Positions 23,373 to 37,543 of a stretch of 64,000 nucleotides of DNA are shown in pieces. Below the pieces are notes generated by a model. It was not told where the DNA came from. It saw nothing but the letters and a program-made list of their open reading frames with translations, and did not search any database. The stretch spans positions 3,305,001 through 3,369,000 of the forward strand of contig JARHVA010001425.1 of the NCBI GenBank assembly GCA_037957365.1, read 5' to 3'. Numbering within the stretch: position 1 is the first letter of the stretch; each line of letters opens with the position of its first letter. The DNA is from Torreya grandis (taxonomy: Eukaryota > Streptophyta > Pinopsida > Cupressales > Taxaceae). The position numbers and the translations under genes are program-made.

Positions 23373-25326
23373 TTTGATATTCAATAATTCTCAAGTAGCC
23401 TGTAGTAGAGTATATGTAGTATTAACATTATGGTGATGAGTTTCATAGGTGTTTAGATCAAGATAAATAATCAAAAGGTAAAGTAAACATGAAAAAAAAT
23501 AAGGGATATATGAATGTAATAATAAAGAGGATGAAAAAATATGAAGAATCTATATATATTGGAAATTATTATGTCTTAACCGATGACTTACTCAACATGA
23601 TGTTCCCATGGAGTTCATGCATAACATATGTAATCACCATTTGAATTATATGTTAAGATACAAATTAAGATGGGATATCATTGTGTATACCTTATATCAT
23701 TGGTAGTATCATACAAATATTCTATATAATCATGATCATAATCATCTTCTTGGTCTTGAAATTACTGTATGTTGATTTGATTATTGTTTGTATATGCATA
23801 TGTAAATTAGACTACATAATAGTATGTTTTTGAATTTTTTTGTCTTTTGATTTTTAATGTGTTATATCATGTACCTATATTATGATTATTAGCTATCATT
23901 GTTGAAATGATAAATAAATAATTAGTTTATTTTGTCTACTCTTACTTGGTGTATTCATCCTCTTTTGAGATTATAACCATTATAGCTTCACTCTCCAATG
24001 TGACATAGTCATGATATTTACCCAATGTTTCCCTAATTACTCCCATTCATGATTTTCCTAATTTTTCATTGAATTGATCCAAGGTAGGGTCAATGTGAAT
24101 AATAATGGAACATGTTTTCGAACTTAGTGATATTTGAAAAGCAATGGATCAAATACAAAATTGAGGCCTATTAATATGACCCAAATGTTGTTTTTCATAC
24201 CTTGGATATTGGATAAGTGTCATTATATATATATATAAACTTCAATAAAAGAGGCAATCTTAGACCTCAATACATTTATTTCCGTTGATGTGAAGACTAA
24301 GAATCAAAGGCTCTAGATATGATGAATTATTTTCAGTGCCCTCATTTGGAACCATATTAACTTTATTTGGTACCTCTGACTTTTGAATTTCAATTTTAAG
24401 AAACACTTTTTTGAGGATGATATCTTGCTTTGATTGAGTTTTTTTTCATAAGTTCTCCTTTTATGCTTGCTCATATAGTATGTTCTCATTTTAAATTTTT
24501 TCTCTTTTTTTTTTCTCTTTATGTAATATTTCTCATTTGCAATGTTCCCTTTGTAATATGTATTGTTCTAACTTTTATTTTTACAATTGTTATTTTGTAT
24601 TTTTTATTTTTATAATTTTTTCATTTTCAATTATTGCTTTTGTTCAGATTGAGTTTATTCTTTAGAAGATGTAACATTTATTATAACATGGTGAGGGTTA
24701 TAGGTACATGAAATCAAGGCTTCAAGTGATGTAATCATTAAACATAAGTCTTGTATTTTATCTTGATATTATTGTGAGTTAATATTGAAATAAGTTTTTG
24801 AACTCTTATTATGATGATTATCTTATACTAAAACTTTTCTTTTGTCCTTGGAAGATTATCTCCATAGTCATTTTTTATTTGTACTTATTTAATATATAAT
24901 AATCATCTTGATATGGTACAATTCCCATAGGTGGGAATATATAATGAGATAATTATTATTCTATATCAATAGGATTGAAATTTTTCTTATGAAAATTTTC
25001 ATCTATTTTATCTTGCATATCATCCTTGTCATTATCACACCCATCCTTAATTATGTAATTATGATATTTGGAATTGCATGAAAGAGGGGGATTTAGTATT
25101 TCCCCCTTTTTTATAGTAAATAGTAATGATTTATGTGTATCTTATTTTATGATCATGATTGATTATTGATCATGTTTCATACTTGACTCACATAGCTTAT
25201 AGGTATGCATTCAATCAAGTGTGATGGGTTGTGCTTGTGGTATAAAAGAATAATTATTAGATTTTGATTGAATCAATTTATAATTTAAGAAAGGGGCATC
25301 ATATGTTTGGAGATTATAATCATATT

Positions 25327-25365
<39 letters not shown>

Positions 25366-26440
25366 ACATATATGGAATTTAGAAGGTAAAACCTCCATAG
25401 AATGGATCCAAGGTCTCCACAAAAGTAAGTTGTAGTTTAATTGGTTGATCATATTTTAAACCCTAGTAGTGAATCTGATGTAATAGTTACAAGTGTAGTT
25501 TAGATTATATTTTAAACCCTAAGGGTGCCTTGAAATTTTAAAACATACAAAAAGAGGGGATTATATTATGTTAATTTGAACCCAATCACCCCATTGACGA
25601 TTGACTACTACTTATGTATTTAATACTCCAAGGAGGAAAATAAAGCCCATGTAATCACCCACCTACAATTATTGTGAGATTTTGCTCCTTGAATATATGC
25701 ATTTAACTAGAAATATGGATTAGATACTTAACAATGATAGCTCATTACTTTATTTGAGATGCCTTAGAATTGGATTATTACTACTCCTTTTGAATGATCT
25801 TAAATTTTGGAAGAGTAGGGTAGATTTTATTAATGTGTACTAGTTTGAAAGTGATTAATAGATAGTGTCAATCTAAGAATAAATTGGGGGTAATGAATGA
25901 AATTTGATGTATATTTATAATAAAAACTTTTGATAATTTAATTTATCCATCCATTTAAAACATGAAAGAAAAATAGAAAGAATATTTCAAAACTTGGAAA
26001 ATGTTAGTTATTTGGTGTAGTATATCACTAATCTAAGTGTAAAGGTATAAGATAGTAGACCTATCCACTTAGTGCAGGCCTATCCTAGAAACCAAGGATA
26101 ACTATCTTTAGCTCAATACATTCTGAGGGTGGTTTGAACTAGTTTGGTCATTTGAATCTAAAATTTATATGAAACAATGAAGGAAAAAAAGGGTCAAACC
26201 CACATACAAATAAATTTATTAAAATATTAGAAAGTAATATTTGTGTAATTGGTTGAAATTCATGTTGCTTAGGATGTATAAATAATTAGCATTTTCAAGT
26301 ACACATGACCAGATTTTTGTGTTTATAACTATCTTACACATACATGCCAAGATGTTCCTTTTAATCCTCATATGCATGGGTTAGTAACATCAAAATGGGT
26401 CAATATTTCCATTTAATATTGACTAACACCTAATGTCACT
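23373..26440. other. Unassigned AT-rich stretch
   Basis: No domain recognised. The open frame at 24,430-24,615 is a Phe/Ile/Leu-rich read of T-rich DNA. A perfect (AT)16 microsatellite lies at 25,331-25,362. Confidence 0.5.
25331..25362. repeat. (AT)16 microsatellite
   Basis: Perfect AT dinucleotide run of 32 bp. Confidence 0.95.
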
Positions 26441-26531
26441 GACCCTCTTTCATAAATGACTAATTCTTAAAATTTGTAAGGTCAACCCATTTTCCTAATG
26501 TGTCAGTAATATGATAAATTATATAATTTGA

Positions 26532-26612
<81 letters not shown>

Positions 26613-26701
26613 CCCTCTTTCATAAATGATTAATTCTTAAATTTTTTAAGGTCAACCCATCTTCCTAGTGTGTCAGTAACATGATAAATTATATAATTTG
26701 A

Positions 26702-26738
<37 letters not shown>
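26441..26738 (+). repeat. Tandem duplication of a 94 bp unit with its AT microsatellite
   Basis: Two units begin with GACCCTCTTTCATAAATGA at 26,441 and 26,611, run about 94 bp to TATATAATTTGAATC, and each ends in an (AT)n run: about 76 bp at 26,535-26,610 and about 33 bp at 26,705-26,737. The unique parts differ at only a few bases, so the duplication is much younger than its surroundings. Confidence 0.93.
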
Positions 26739-26740
<2 letters not shown>

Positions 26741-29700
26741 CAAGGCCTCAATTTATATGAGAATGGATGCTTATTTGCTACACATCTATACACTAATATA
26801 CATTGATACAATCTTATCTATTCTTACTATATTGTGATTCAGTCACTAGGAACAATCTCAAGCCAATTTTGAAGTATACTAAATCCATGTCAAAGAAATA
26901 ATTATCAATTATTACATTCAAATCATTTTTTATATTCATATAGTGAAGGGAAACAATTTAAAAATAACACTAGTTATGAGAATAATGCATGTCTTAATTT
27001 ACCTCCTTACAATATCATATATATAGGCACTGACCAATCATTAATGGGAGTGATTAAGGTTATCTCAACCATTTAAAATTTTGTGGTTTTGTAATTTTAT
27101 ATCCCTCATAAGCACACATAGGTTTTCAAGGTGAAAGAAGTTAATTTATAGATTTACACACATCATTAGGGTTGAAAACCACATATAAAGATTTTAGAAA
27201 TAGTTGAAGTTGAATATATGGTCATAGACTCTATTTTATATACATGTCACTATCAACCATTACAAGCTAGTAGATGATGGGCATACATCTTATTATTTTA
27301 GGACTATATGTAATTTAATATAGGGAATGAGTTATATATTGTTAGTATCTAATGGTATTAATTGGTGGTGTAGATTAAAAGAATGTGACCTAATACTTGA
27401 TTGTGAACTTTCACAACTAATATAATTTATTCACCTAACCAAAAAGATAAAATAAAATAGGAAAATGAATATACAAAATAATTGTAATTTAATTTACATG
27501 CATGTGATCAGTTTTCATAAATAAACTACAATCAAGAAAGAAAGAGATGTTTTAAAATAATGTTAAATTCAATTTTTTCTAAGCTCATATAGGTAATAAA
27601 TATATTGCAAAGAAAACCAATGTCTACCAAATCTAGAGAACACTCAAATATAGATAATCATAGTTCAAAATTTAAAGGATAAATAATAACTATGAATCAA
27701 TATTTCATATGCAATTTGACAAGATAATGTAATTATGGAAACTATCTATGCTCATTCAAGCACACATATTTTAATGGTGTTCATGACTCACATAAAATAC
27801 AATCAACATGACATCAACCTAGTTTAATTTATTCATAAAAAATAATAAAAATTACATAATAGTATTTCAAAAATTTAAGAAACAACTAAGCACATCATAA
27901 CTGTGAGTAAATATGTAAGTTAAGGAATACCATTCATAATATATTCTATAACTAGCCTAAAATTTAAAAAAAAGGTAATCTATCTAATTTTGTTCTTCCC
28001 TCCTCTTAAAATTGTTTCAATATAGAGTATTTATAGATACAAATTGAGTGAATAATTCCATAACACATCATACCTACTCCCCAATTTTAATATTTGGTAC
28101 TACTACATCAGAACAACCACATCACATTTCTAATAATGATCACATATACATCACGATGACTTCATAATTACAAGAAATTAGAAACTAACTCATCAGTTTA
28201 TATTTTTCATTTTTACCTATGTGAGTTAATGGTGAATGGATTAGTATGAATTAAATAGTATTTTTACTATACCATTGTGATAACCACTATTTATAAATGC
28301 ATAACTATATGTTAATTCTAGATTTAGCCACACCTATTATTATTTACCCTCCATATGGTGATATAATAAAAAAAATGACATGGAGTTCACTTTTGGATAT
28401 TTGTGGTCACTTTTATCTCTTCCTATTCTTAGACGTGTTGGATTACAAATCCAAATTTTATCATAAGTTTGTATTAAAGTGCAATCATTTCATAATATTA
28501 TGCAATGTATATCCTTATCTAATCATGTCTATCCTTTTAAAATTATGAAAATTTATCACTTATTCCATTTATCATGCCCAAAGGGATTAATAAATATGGT
28601 TTCTTTATGTTGGCTTACATCAATAAAGTCATAGAGAATTCACAAAATTTTAATGATATTTTGGCTTTGTGTGGATCCATTAATATTTAATGTTCACTTT
28701 ATAATTTTTCTTTCTTTTACTTGCATAATAAAAAACTAACCATGATTAAATAATATTTACAACACATTAAAAAATTTTGTAAATTAATTTAATATAACTA
28801 TGATCCAAAAATAAGCATGTGGTGACCATTAATATACCATGGATTAATATAAGTCATTTTGAGTTTTTACTATGGATTTATGAACTTATTTGTTTTATTA
28901 GATTATAAAATCCATTTAATATTTCTCACATGTATGTTTCACCTACACTTAACAAATAAGACCATGTTCACATTTAAATAAATCAAACACCACTTTTTAA
29001 TAAAAATATATGATTAAAGTAAAATACATGGCATGTAAAATACAAGTAAGGATCACCATGGTCAAAATTTAACATGAACCATATGTCCACAAAAGACATA
29101 AGTCATCTTCAAAGAGTAACATAAGTCATTTTTTTTTTTGAAATAGACTGAGGATTCCATGGATTCATTCCAATATCCAATTAATTTTAACTTATTGTTG
29201 GGTTCACTTAATTAAATATCTAAAGTGACATAACATTAAATTGGATCTATACATAGGGCAAATAAATTAAAGCGTCTAAAAATTAATTAAGTTTTACATC
29301 ATTAAATGAAAATTATGATTAAATTATGTGTCAAAGTTTCCACCAAGGAAATTAATATTTTAAAATATAATTTCATGACTAATTTAAACTAAATCAAACC
29401 AAAGTGGGTTACAACATGATTTAGACTTGGAATTCATTGTGAAAATGAAATTTAGTTGGATCACAAATTGAGATAAGAATGATTTTTCAAATGAAAAATT
29501 ATCTCATTTTGGTAAAAAAAATTGTTCCTTTTTATTCTATATAAATAGGGTGTGTTGGTAATGAAAAATGGATATTATACATGGGAAAAATTATTATGTG
29601 TTTAGAAATCAGTAATGTTTGGTTTTACCTTGAAAGGAAACTAAATAATCATACAAAATTATTTCATAAATTTAAATAAGGATATAAATGTTAGTTCCAT

Positions 29701-30750
29701 CTCAATCACATAACATATAAGGTTTTTTCATCTCAATAGAGTTAAAAAATGTGTGAATTGATTCATTTATCTTACCTTGAATATGTTTGATCTAACACAA
29801 GAGAAACCACTTGATACAAAATTCATGATTGACATTTATTCATTTTTATATGTAAGGAATGGCTTGGGTAGGGGGTTGGGTATATATCTACTACCATATA
29901 AAAGTTTATATATTCAATATATTTAAATTTGGATCCACTATATGCATTTTTAAAATACAAGAAAGGCATCCATATCCATAATGAAGATTGCACAAATCAG
30001 TATTGTAGGGGAAAATGTTTCAATTTTCACTGAATATTTTAGATTTTCCATTTATTATATTTTTTTATTTCTCAAGGCTTATAAATCAATATAGCCATGG
30101 TATGGGGATAATCATAATATCATAGTCCCAAGGGAATTTTTTTTAAATATTCCCTAAGGAATTTATTATCATGATATAATGTAGTCTATCACTCATTTTC
30201 AATGATTTTTTCCTTATTTCATGTAAAAAATATGAAAAATAAACTTTTACCAAAATTATAATGAAACTATAAAAAAATAAAATATGACACCAATTTTCAA
30301 TCAAATCTTATAATTTTATTAAATTCTAAACATTTTCATAGTGATCCCAACTCTTTTCCAATTGAATGTAAGTACACCATACATGGATTCACTTGGGATA
30401 TGGGGATAACATTAAAACTTGTAAGTGATCTGATTTTACCTGGATGGATGCCAAGAAGGATTTCATCAATTCAATTTCATTTTATATTAAAAAATAATGA
30501 CTAAACTACCAACTAATAAAATAAAAATAGTTAATAAAACACCAATAAAAACTAGCAAACTAAGACTATGAAATCAAGAATAGAAAACTAATCTATAAAA
30601 TCAAATTAGAATACAAACTAATTTACACCACTCATAAGTAAAACTCATAGTTAACACAAAAGTATTATGGGTGGTACAACCAAGAATTGGTTATTTAAGT
30701 ACTTCCATTCAAAATAATAAAAATTTAATTTATTTACAAATCCCATAGTT
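26739..30750. other. Unassigned AT-rich stretch
   Basis: About 4 kb without a recognisable domain, RNA gene or terminal repeat. Part could be the 3' portion or LTR of the gypsy relic that starts to its right, but no repeated end was found. Confidence 0.45.
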
Positions 30751-30769
30751 TAAAATCATTTTTTCAAAG

Positions 30770-33700
30770 GATTTCATAAATCTGGTAAAGACCAATCTAT
30801 AATGGATCTAGTTTTGTATGTTGTCCTTTCCTTTCTTTGGACTTGTCCTATAAGAAGAATAGATTTGATATTTTGAAATAAATAACATCTTATATTTATC
30901 AAACTATATTTTTAATATATCATAATGTTTTCTAAATATTTGTAAACCTTCATATTTAACATCTTCCATCAGAATGATATCAAGTAACCTTAATTGTACC
31001 ATGTCATCTTCCCCATGTACTATTGCACGAATTGATATATAAGTAGATTAATGAAGTGGGGAATAATATCTCTTATTTTTTAAATAATAGTAATGAATAT
31101 GATATTAACATTTGTTTATATATGGTTTTGTTTACAGAATACATATTTCAACAATGATTTCCATTCTATGGGTTATTTTCATGTAAATTTATTAATGGCA
31201 ATTTTTTTATTAGTTGACTTAGAAATTTTGTTGATCATGGATAATAGTTTGAAGAGTTTTTTATATTTTTTTATGGATCATATGATCATTATGTGAACTC
31301 ACTTGATTGGAACATATGTCCATTGTCACATACTACAGAAAAGGGTGGGCCAAACCTAGTGAAAATTTTATCTTAAATGAATTTAATTAACTCTTAAGTT
31401 TTATTAATATGCACTCTCCCAATTTATTTTATCTAAGCATAAGATTCATATTTGGATAATAAATTTATTATGAAGTGCATAATTCTTGAAATTGTTAACA
31501 AATTTTACCAAGGAATATGACTAATTTTCCAATGTAGAATACCTAAGATTTTCATTCTTAATATTTTTATTCTAAAAAGTAGTGGGATTTTGTTCTGAAT
31601 CAATCAATTATGTTAGATAGCCTCTATGTTGTGATCTAAGGTAAAATAATATAAATAAAAGTCTATACTAAAATATAAATGGATTAGAAATGGAGATTGA
31701 ATAATGGAATATTTAATTCCTTAGATAAATTATTTTCTTAAGTTGTCCATTCAAGTCTTCCATATTGTTTTAAAATGACATTGAGAATAATGGAATATTT
31801 AATTCCTTGGATAAATTATTTGCTTGAGCTGTCCACTCAATTTTGGCATATTGTTTTAAGATGACATTGTGAGGTCTCACAATTTCAGTAAATCTAGAAA
31901 ATAATTTTACCAAAGAAATATTTTCATTCTTTTCTAATATTAATCATAGTTCTATTGAGGTCAAAATATATACCTTCTTGGTTGGTAATGTGTCCTAGTA
32001 ACTTGATTTAAATTTTAAAAATACTCTTTTTTAGGTTTAGTGACACACCATACCTTATGCATATTTTTATTTATTTTCTAATATGATATAAATGTTATGA
32101 TGTGTGCTTGGTAAAAAAAAGTTAAATCATCCATATAAATTATGATGCATTTACCTAAAAAATATTTAATTTTGAAATACATGATGTGTTGAAATATGGA
32201 ACCTAAATTTATTAATTTGAATGGTATTATTTTTTACTAAAAAGTACCCCACTTCATGTTAAATAAATTTTTGTCATATCCTCTATATTTACTAAAACTT
32301 GGTTATAACCTTAAAATCCATCCAAAAAATACATGATTTTAGATCCATTGACCATTTTAAAAAGTTTATATAAATAGGGAAGGGGATATTTGTCTTTATC
32401 TAAGGCCTTATTTAAATTTATGAAATCCACACAACCTTATCTCTCCATTATTCTTGCAAATAGGTACTAGATTATCCACACACATGGAGTGTCTAATGGG
32501 AAAAACAAGTTTAGTCATGAGTAAAATCTATAATTATTTGTAAATTAAGGGTTAAGGATATGATTCATTGGTATTTGTCTCTAATTATATGTTTTTTGGT
32601 CATAATTAACTAGGACAATGTGAAAGATTACCCTGTGATGAAAGATTTTAAGGTCCTCATACAAAGAAGATATAACATCTTTATATTGTGACAATAGATA
32701 TATTAACTCTTATTTTTATAATTATAAGCATTCAAGGCCAAAATTTATAATTTTAATATTTTCTTGTGAACCTAAAATAATTAAAACACATTTTTGATTT
32801 AATTTTTTTTTGTTCATTATTTCTTAGTAAACATATCCATGTTAAAAAAATTATCCCATGACACAATTCCATTTGGAATTTTATTTATATTAGTCTAAAG
32901 ATTCAACATCATCAATTTTATCTTCTATGGAGTAATTTCTATTCCTTTCATCAATGACCCGTGATTCAACAACATCAGTTTTATTCATAAATTTCAAAAT
33001 TTTATAGTCATCAGTGAATAATTTGAAATTTTCCACATGATATGAGATTGAAGGGTATGAAAATTATTTAGTATAAAAAATTACATTTTAAGATCATCTA
33101 CAGAATAAAAATTTATTGTCGAGTCTCTATGACAATCGATAGTTTAGTTTTCCTCCCTAAGAATTAAATTAATATCGAATGTATCAAAGAAATAAAGGAG
33201 ATCCCATGATCATTATTTGTATCTCTTGAGATATGATAGTTTGTATTTAAATTTAATTTTTAATTGATTTACCATTAATTCTAAGATACCAATTTTTTTA
33301 AATATTTTTACTTTATGATTTAATGAAATTTGAAGGCCCAAACATCATTGAATCATATTCAGATAAGTTGCTTGTGTATATTAAGTTCAAGAAGTATGGG
33401 GATGATTATTTATTTCCTTTAGGGTATATCAATAAAATTGTCATTAAAAATCCTTATTTATAATAGTATACATAAAAATAAAGGATCTATAGGCCAAACT
33501 TATTAGTGTTCATTTTCTATCTATTTTATTGGAATGCTCTATGATAAGCACAAAAACTCTAATCTCAGTGCAAAGTACAATTAATCTTTATTTTTTTAAA
33601 TTATACTATGTAATCATTAGTTTCATATTTGTTATTTTATCCAATTAAATTTTGTACATATCAAGAGATAATTTTAAAATAAACATATATGTTGGTATGA

Positions 33701-34200
33701 TGTGATTCTACATCCTCTAAAATCTAACATTGAATATTAAAATTATCTCCTTTAACTCTCTTTTAATAAAATAAATCTTCTAATTTTAGACACTAGGATC
33801 AATCAATTAACTAAATTGGGATAAAAAAGTGGTTTTCAATGTGTCCAAATTATTGATTGAATTTTTTGAATAAGTTGAGGAACTAGTAATATGCAACATC
33901 TTAGAATGTGAATGGAAATAACGTATAGGAAAAATTATCATTAACCACATTAAAAATATTAGGGTAGACTTAAAAGATGCATTTTTTAATTTATTTTTTA
34001 TCCTCCCATATGTTTTGTAATGAGGAAAATATCTCTTAGTATTATAGGGTAACTCATGGACATCTCTTGATAAATTGATTCTAACCAACCCATAGTTACA
34101 AATGGATGGAAATTCAGAGTAGTGGGTGAATCTAGATAATTATTAGATATTCTTGGAGTCATACCCAAAATTTTCAATCTAAAATTCAAATAGAATACAA
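30770..34200 (-). pseudogene. Ty3/gypsy retrotransposon relic (gag, RT, integrase traces)
   Basis: Minus-strand relic whose domains appear in gypsy order. Gag-like text lies at about 34,200-33,807. RT fingers at about 32,480-32,375 read LVPICKNNGEIRLC and, after a frame change, NKALDKDKYPLP. RT palm at about 32,350 reads YFLDGF and then GYNQVLV. The active site at 32,155-32,123 reads GKCIIIYMDD. A connector at about 32,010-31,960 reads LLGHITNQEGIYFDL. The end of integrase at about 30,860-30,775 reads DKSKERKGQHTKLDPL. The YMDD box, the LLGH-EGI connector and the K-LDPLW-G-Y integrase tail are standard gypsy landmarks. It is full of stops and frameshifts. No LTRs were found. Confidence 0.75.
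33807..34088 (-). pseudogene. Gypsy gag-like open fragment
   Basis: A 93-codon minus-strand open frame ending in NNLDTLKTTFLSQFS. It resembles the end of the retrotransposon gag domain, where a W-Y-x-x-L-P segment is followed by 'SI-x-x-x-x-x-L-x-x-x-F-x-x-x-F'. It lies upstream, in minus orientation, of the gypsy RT relic, which is where gag belongs. A partly overlapping frame at 33,998-34,189 continues the same region by frameshift. The call rests on that single motif and on position. Confidence 0.45.
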
Positions 34201-35704
34201 TATTTTTTATTAATTAAATTCATTTTAATTAATTACCATCTGAGAATGCACAATGTATAGAATTGGCATTATGTGATGGAGAATATAGATTTCATCCATA
34301 AGAGGTTGCTCAAAATGTTGATAATAATTATGTATTAGATCCAAACTTCTCCATTACATGATGATAATTCAATATACTTATTTATCCATTGATGTTACCA
34401 ATAAAATACTGACACAAGAGGAAGTGTGACACACAAAATTAATTAAAATGTTTATTTATTTATTTAACCTACTATAGATATTAAAATTAAATATGTATGG
34501 CATTTCAATCTTGTACATTTGATAAATATCGAACATGGATCTACCCTTAATTTCTATACCTCCTTAATGTTGAAAGGCTCACATTCAACATCTCACAGTG
34601 CCTAAATGGTTATATATTAGTCTGGTTCACATCATTCTAATGACTCAAGTCTCATACACTACATATAAAGATAAAAAATTGATAAACATACTTCACCATT
34701 ATTTTTATATCCATACCAAGTTTTTAGCCTTCTAGACACTAGTAGCAACAAAGGGACACTGCCACTAACAATAGTGGATAGATCCTTATATAGTGTCAAG
34801 TTTCCAAAATTCATCCAAATTGAAAATTTAAAAACTTGTGGGTCAGCATATTTGTCATATTGAACCCTATCAAGATATATTTTTAAAAGGCATGGTATAA
34901 ATAAAATTCTAATCCTTCTCATTATTCATCTAATAAACACAAAACAAACACCTAAAAAGGCTAAATCGATTAATTGCAAAATCACTCTATTATATATTAT
35001 CCATCCCTATTTTCATATAAAGCATAGGAGTAATCATATTAATGTTCTAAATAATTCAAAATATAATTCATGAGTGATATTTGTCAAATTAAAAAATAGA
35101 TCACTACATGCATATTCATTTATTATATTTCACCCTTGTGTACACACTTCCACACACATTGGGGAAAAATAAATAATTTGGAGGTCCTCTTTGGAGTATT
35201 GATATGTAGGTAACACCCATTGACTAAGGGGTCTTTAGGTTAGGTTGATACCATGAGCCCACTCACCCATTTTTAAAAAAATAACTCAATCCAAGGGTGA
35301 TGAGTTAGGTTTTGATCAATTAGTGAAGAGAAACTAATTTTATCTTAGATCTAAATACACTAACACAAAGGTGAAATAAATCCTAGAATAAAAAAATTGG
35401 TCTCATATAGATCTAGTTATTATTCCATACTGACACCTATGTCATAATCAAACACCTATGTCATAATCATACTCTAGTGTTGATGGTAGTATCTAGATCA
35501 GATGGTTATGTCTATGGCCATAAAAGTGAAATTTATGGAATCTAACAACTGATCCAAAATACTAATCCTACTTATTTTACACATGGGTCCAATCTATATC
35601 TATCTATGCATAGTAAACTAGATAAGTACCATTATTTATTATTTATTACAATAGTTTTCCATGACTTTAATATTTTTAGCAATCTTAGTTATATAAATTT
35701 AAAA
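34201..35704. other. Unassigned stretch left of the copia element
   Basis: No domain recognised. It may include remaining gag or LTR sequence of the gypsy relic to the left. The minus-strand 87-codon frame at 34,659-34,922 has no recognisable motif. Confidence 0.4.
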
Positions 35705-35709
35705 TATTA

Positions 35710-35921
35710 TGTTAGATTATTAATTCAGTGATTTAATTCACCATAGGAATATTTATTATTAATTTTTTTGTATTGTTGCACCCATGAAATTTATTCCAGG
35801 TTTCTTATTTATGAACTATCTTATTTCTTAGGAGGTTGTTTAAGATATCTTCTTGGATATATAATAGCCCTTATAATACTTGCTGAGTTTAAGTTGAATA
35901 TATTAAATATTTACTGTTACA
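35710..35921 (+). repeat. Copia 5' LTR
   Basis: 212 bp, starting TGTTAGATTATTAA and ending ACTGTTACA (TG...CA). It carries a TATATAAT box at about 35,858 that could position its transcription start. Paired with 55,683-55,895. Confidence 0.93.
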
Positions 35922-35922
35922 T

Positions 35923-35937
35923 TTGATTTCAGAGCAG
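35923..35937 (+). other. Copia primer-binding site
   Basis: Immediately inside the 5' LTR, the sequence TTGATTTCAGAGCAG resembles the TGGTATCAGAGC primer-binding site used with initiator tRNA-Met by most plant copia elements, with a few mismatches from decay. Confidence 0.75.
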
Positions 35938-37543
35938 GAGGAAATATTTTTTTACATTCAGGGAGAGACAATAAGAGGAGGGGCCTTGAGGCACTCTATC
36001 TCTCTTGCTTCAAGTTCAAATTTTCTTATACCTTGGGAGGAGCTCATCCACTCTCAAGTTATTTCTATATTGACATTACAATTTCTCATTATATTACTAG
36101 AAGACTATGTCCCATTTTTGAGGACTGTAAGTTGGTGTTAATCTTTAAGAAATTCTAGTGCCACATTGTCAATTCTTGCATAGAGCATGGAGTAGAGAGA
36201 ACACAACATATCTAAAAAGTCCAAGTACCATCCATATAAGCTTCTAAAATTTAGAAAAAAACACAAAAGCTACAAAATTAGGTTGGCATCACATCTAAAT
36301 GGCATCATAGTATTTTATTTCAATGGAGAAGCACCATATTTTTGTTTGGAAAGTCATTCTCCAAATAAAGGACTATAGCCAAAGCATGAAGGGAAATTCA
36401 CCATTCAAATGGTATGCTATATTTATCAAAGGAGGATTTTTTTTGCCAAATAAGCTTCTTAAAGGATTAAATCAGGTTGGTTACATTAATCCTTTAAGTT
36501 TATAAATCTTTCTATTTACTTAACACATCAAAAAAACTTTAAAAACCTCTAAAACCACTCATTTAATCCTCAAAACCACCCTTATAATTTTTTGTTCACT
36601 ACAAAAGTTTCAAAAACTGCCAATTTGTCTAACCCGTGGTATTCAAAAGCTAGTGGTTTTGTTTCAAAATCAGAATTTTCAACCTTTAAATATCAGTTTT
36701 ATCTTATTAAGCCATGTATTAATGCATAAGGGCATTGGTGAGTGTTCCTTTTTGGTAAAGAGGAGGTGGGAGGTCAAATCTCCCAAAAACATCTTTTATA
36801 GAAACTTTTATCAGCCCTCCAACTTTGTCCATTCCACTAAATTTAGTTATAACTAACTAAATTAGTGATAAATGTACTAAAAAAACCAAAATGGGGGATA
36901 TTATTTTAAAATATGGATTTAGTTTTTTTTTGATAGAGTATTTTTATTTTAAAAAACATTGTAATATTTCATTTTTGCAAGAAAATGAATTACAAAATCA
37001 TGAGTTTTTCAAACTTAATCACAGTGTTCAGTACAAGTGGTGCTTCTGAATCACGTTTACAAGTAAAGCCATCATGCTTAATTTACTACATCCATAGCCT
37101 AACATATGTAACAATGATGTCTAGGCATCATCCCTTTAAATCATCAAGGAGAAATAAGAACACATGCACTCATAACAATCCATTCATCTACCTGTTCATT
37201 TCAATCAAAAGGCATAAATCTTGAATGATGGTATTTCTAAGTATATAACAATGTTACACATGTGTATGTATAAATCCATATAAGCAGGTGCTAATGATCG
37301 AATGAACCCTTTTGAATATTATCTAAGTACCACATACTAGACTCTTTCACATAAGTTCATGCTTCTTTCATGTACCACTAGGTATACAGAAAGGGCAAAT
37401 GCTTTCCACATACTAACAGGTATAAAGGAAGGGTGGGTATAAAGAAAGGTCTTATATAATGGACTAAAGATATATAGAAAGAGAGACCTTGATACCTTGA
37501 GTGATAAGGAGCCAATCCATCACCTTTGGTTAGATTCTACATA
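35938..37543 (+). other. Long leader between copia PBS and gag
   Basis: About 1.6 kb with no recognised domain, longer than the leader of most copia elements. Short open frames at 35,923-36,141, 36,323-36,505 and 36,653-36,856 show nothing familiar. Near 36,700-36,790 a GGTAAAG...GGTCAAATCTCCC arrangement loosely recalls a tRNA-derived SINE, and AAAATGGGGGATA at about 36,889 looks like a polypurine tract. A small insertion may be hidden here. Confidence 0.4.

Noticed and set aside
24430..24615. Possible small membrane protein
   Set aside because: Phe/Ile/Leu/Val content follows from T-rich DNA, and there is no conserved motif or start context.
26535..26737. AT-rich tandem structure as a replication origin or CRISPR-like array
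   Set aside because: It is a simple AT microsatellite plus one duplicated 94 bp unit. There is no set of regular repeats with variable spacers.
36653..36856. 67-codon frame with KRRWEVKSP as a possible small gene
   Set aside because: No recognisable domain. It lies in the copia leader and overlaps a possible SINE-like segment.
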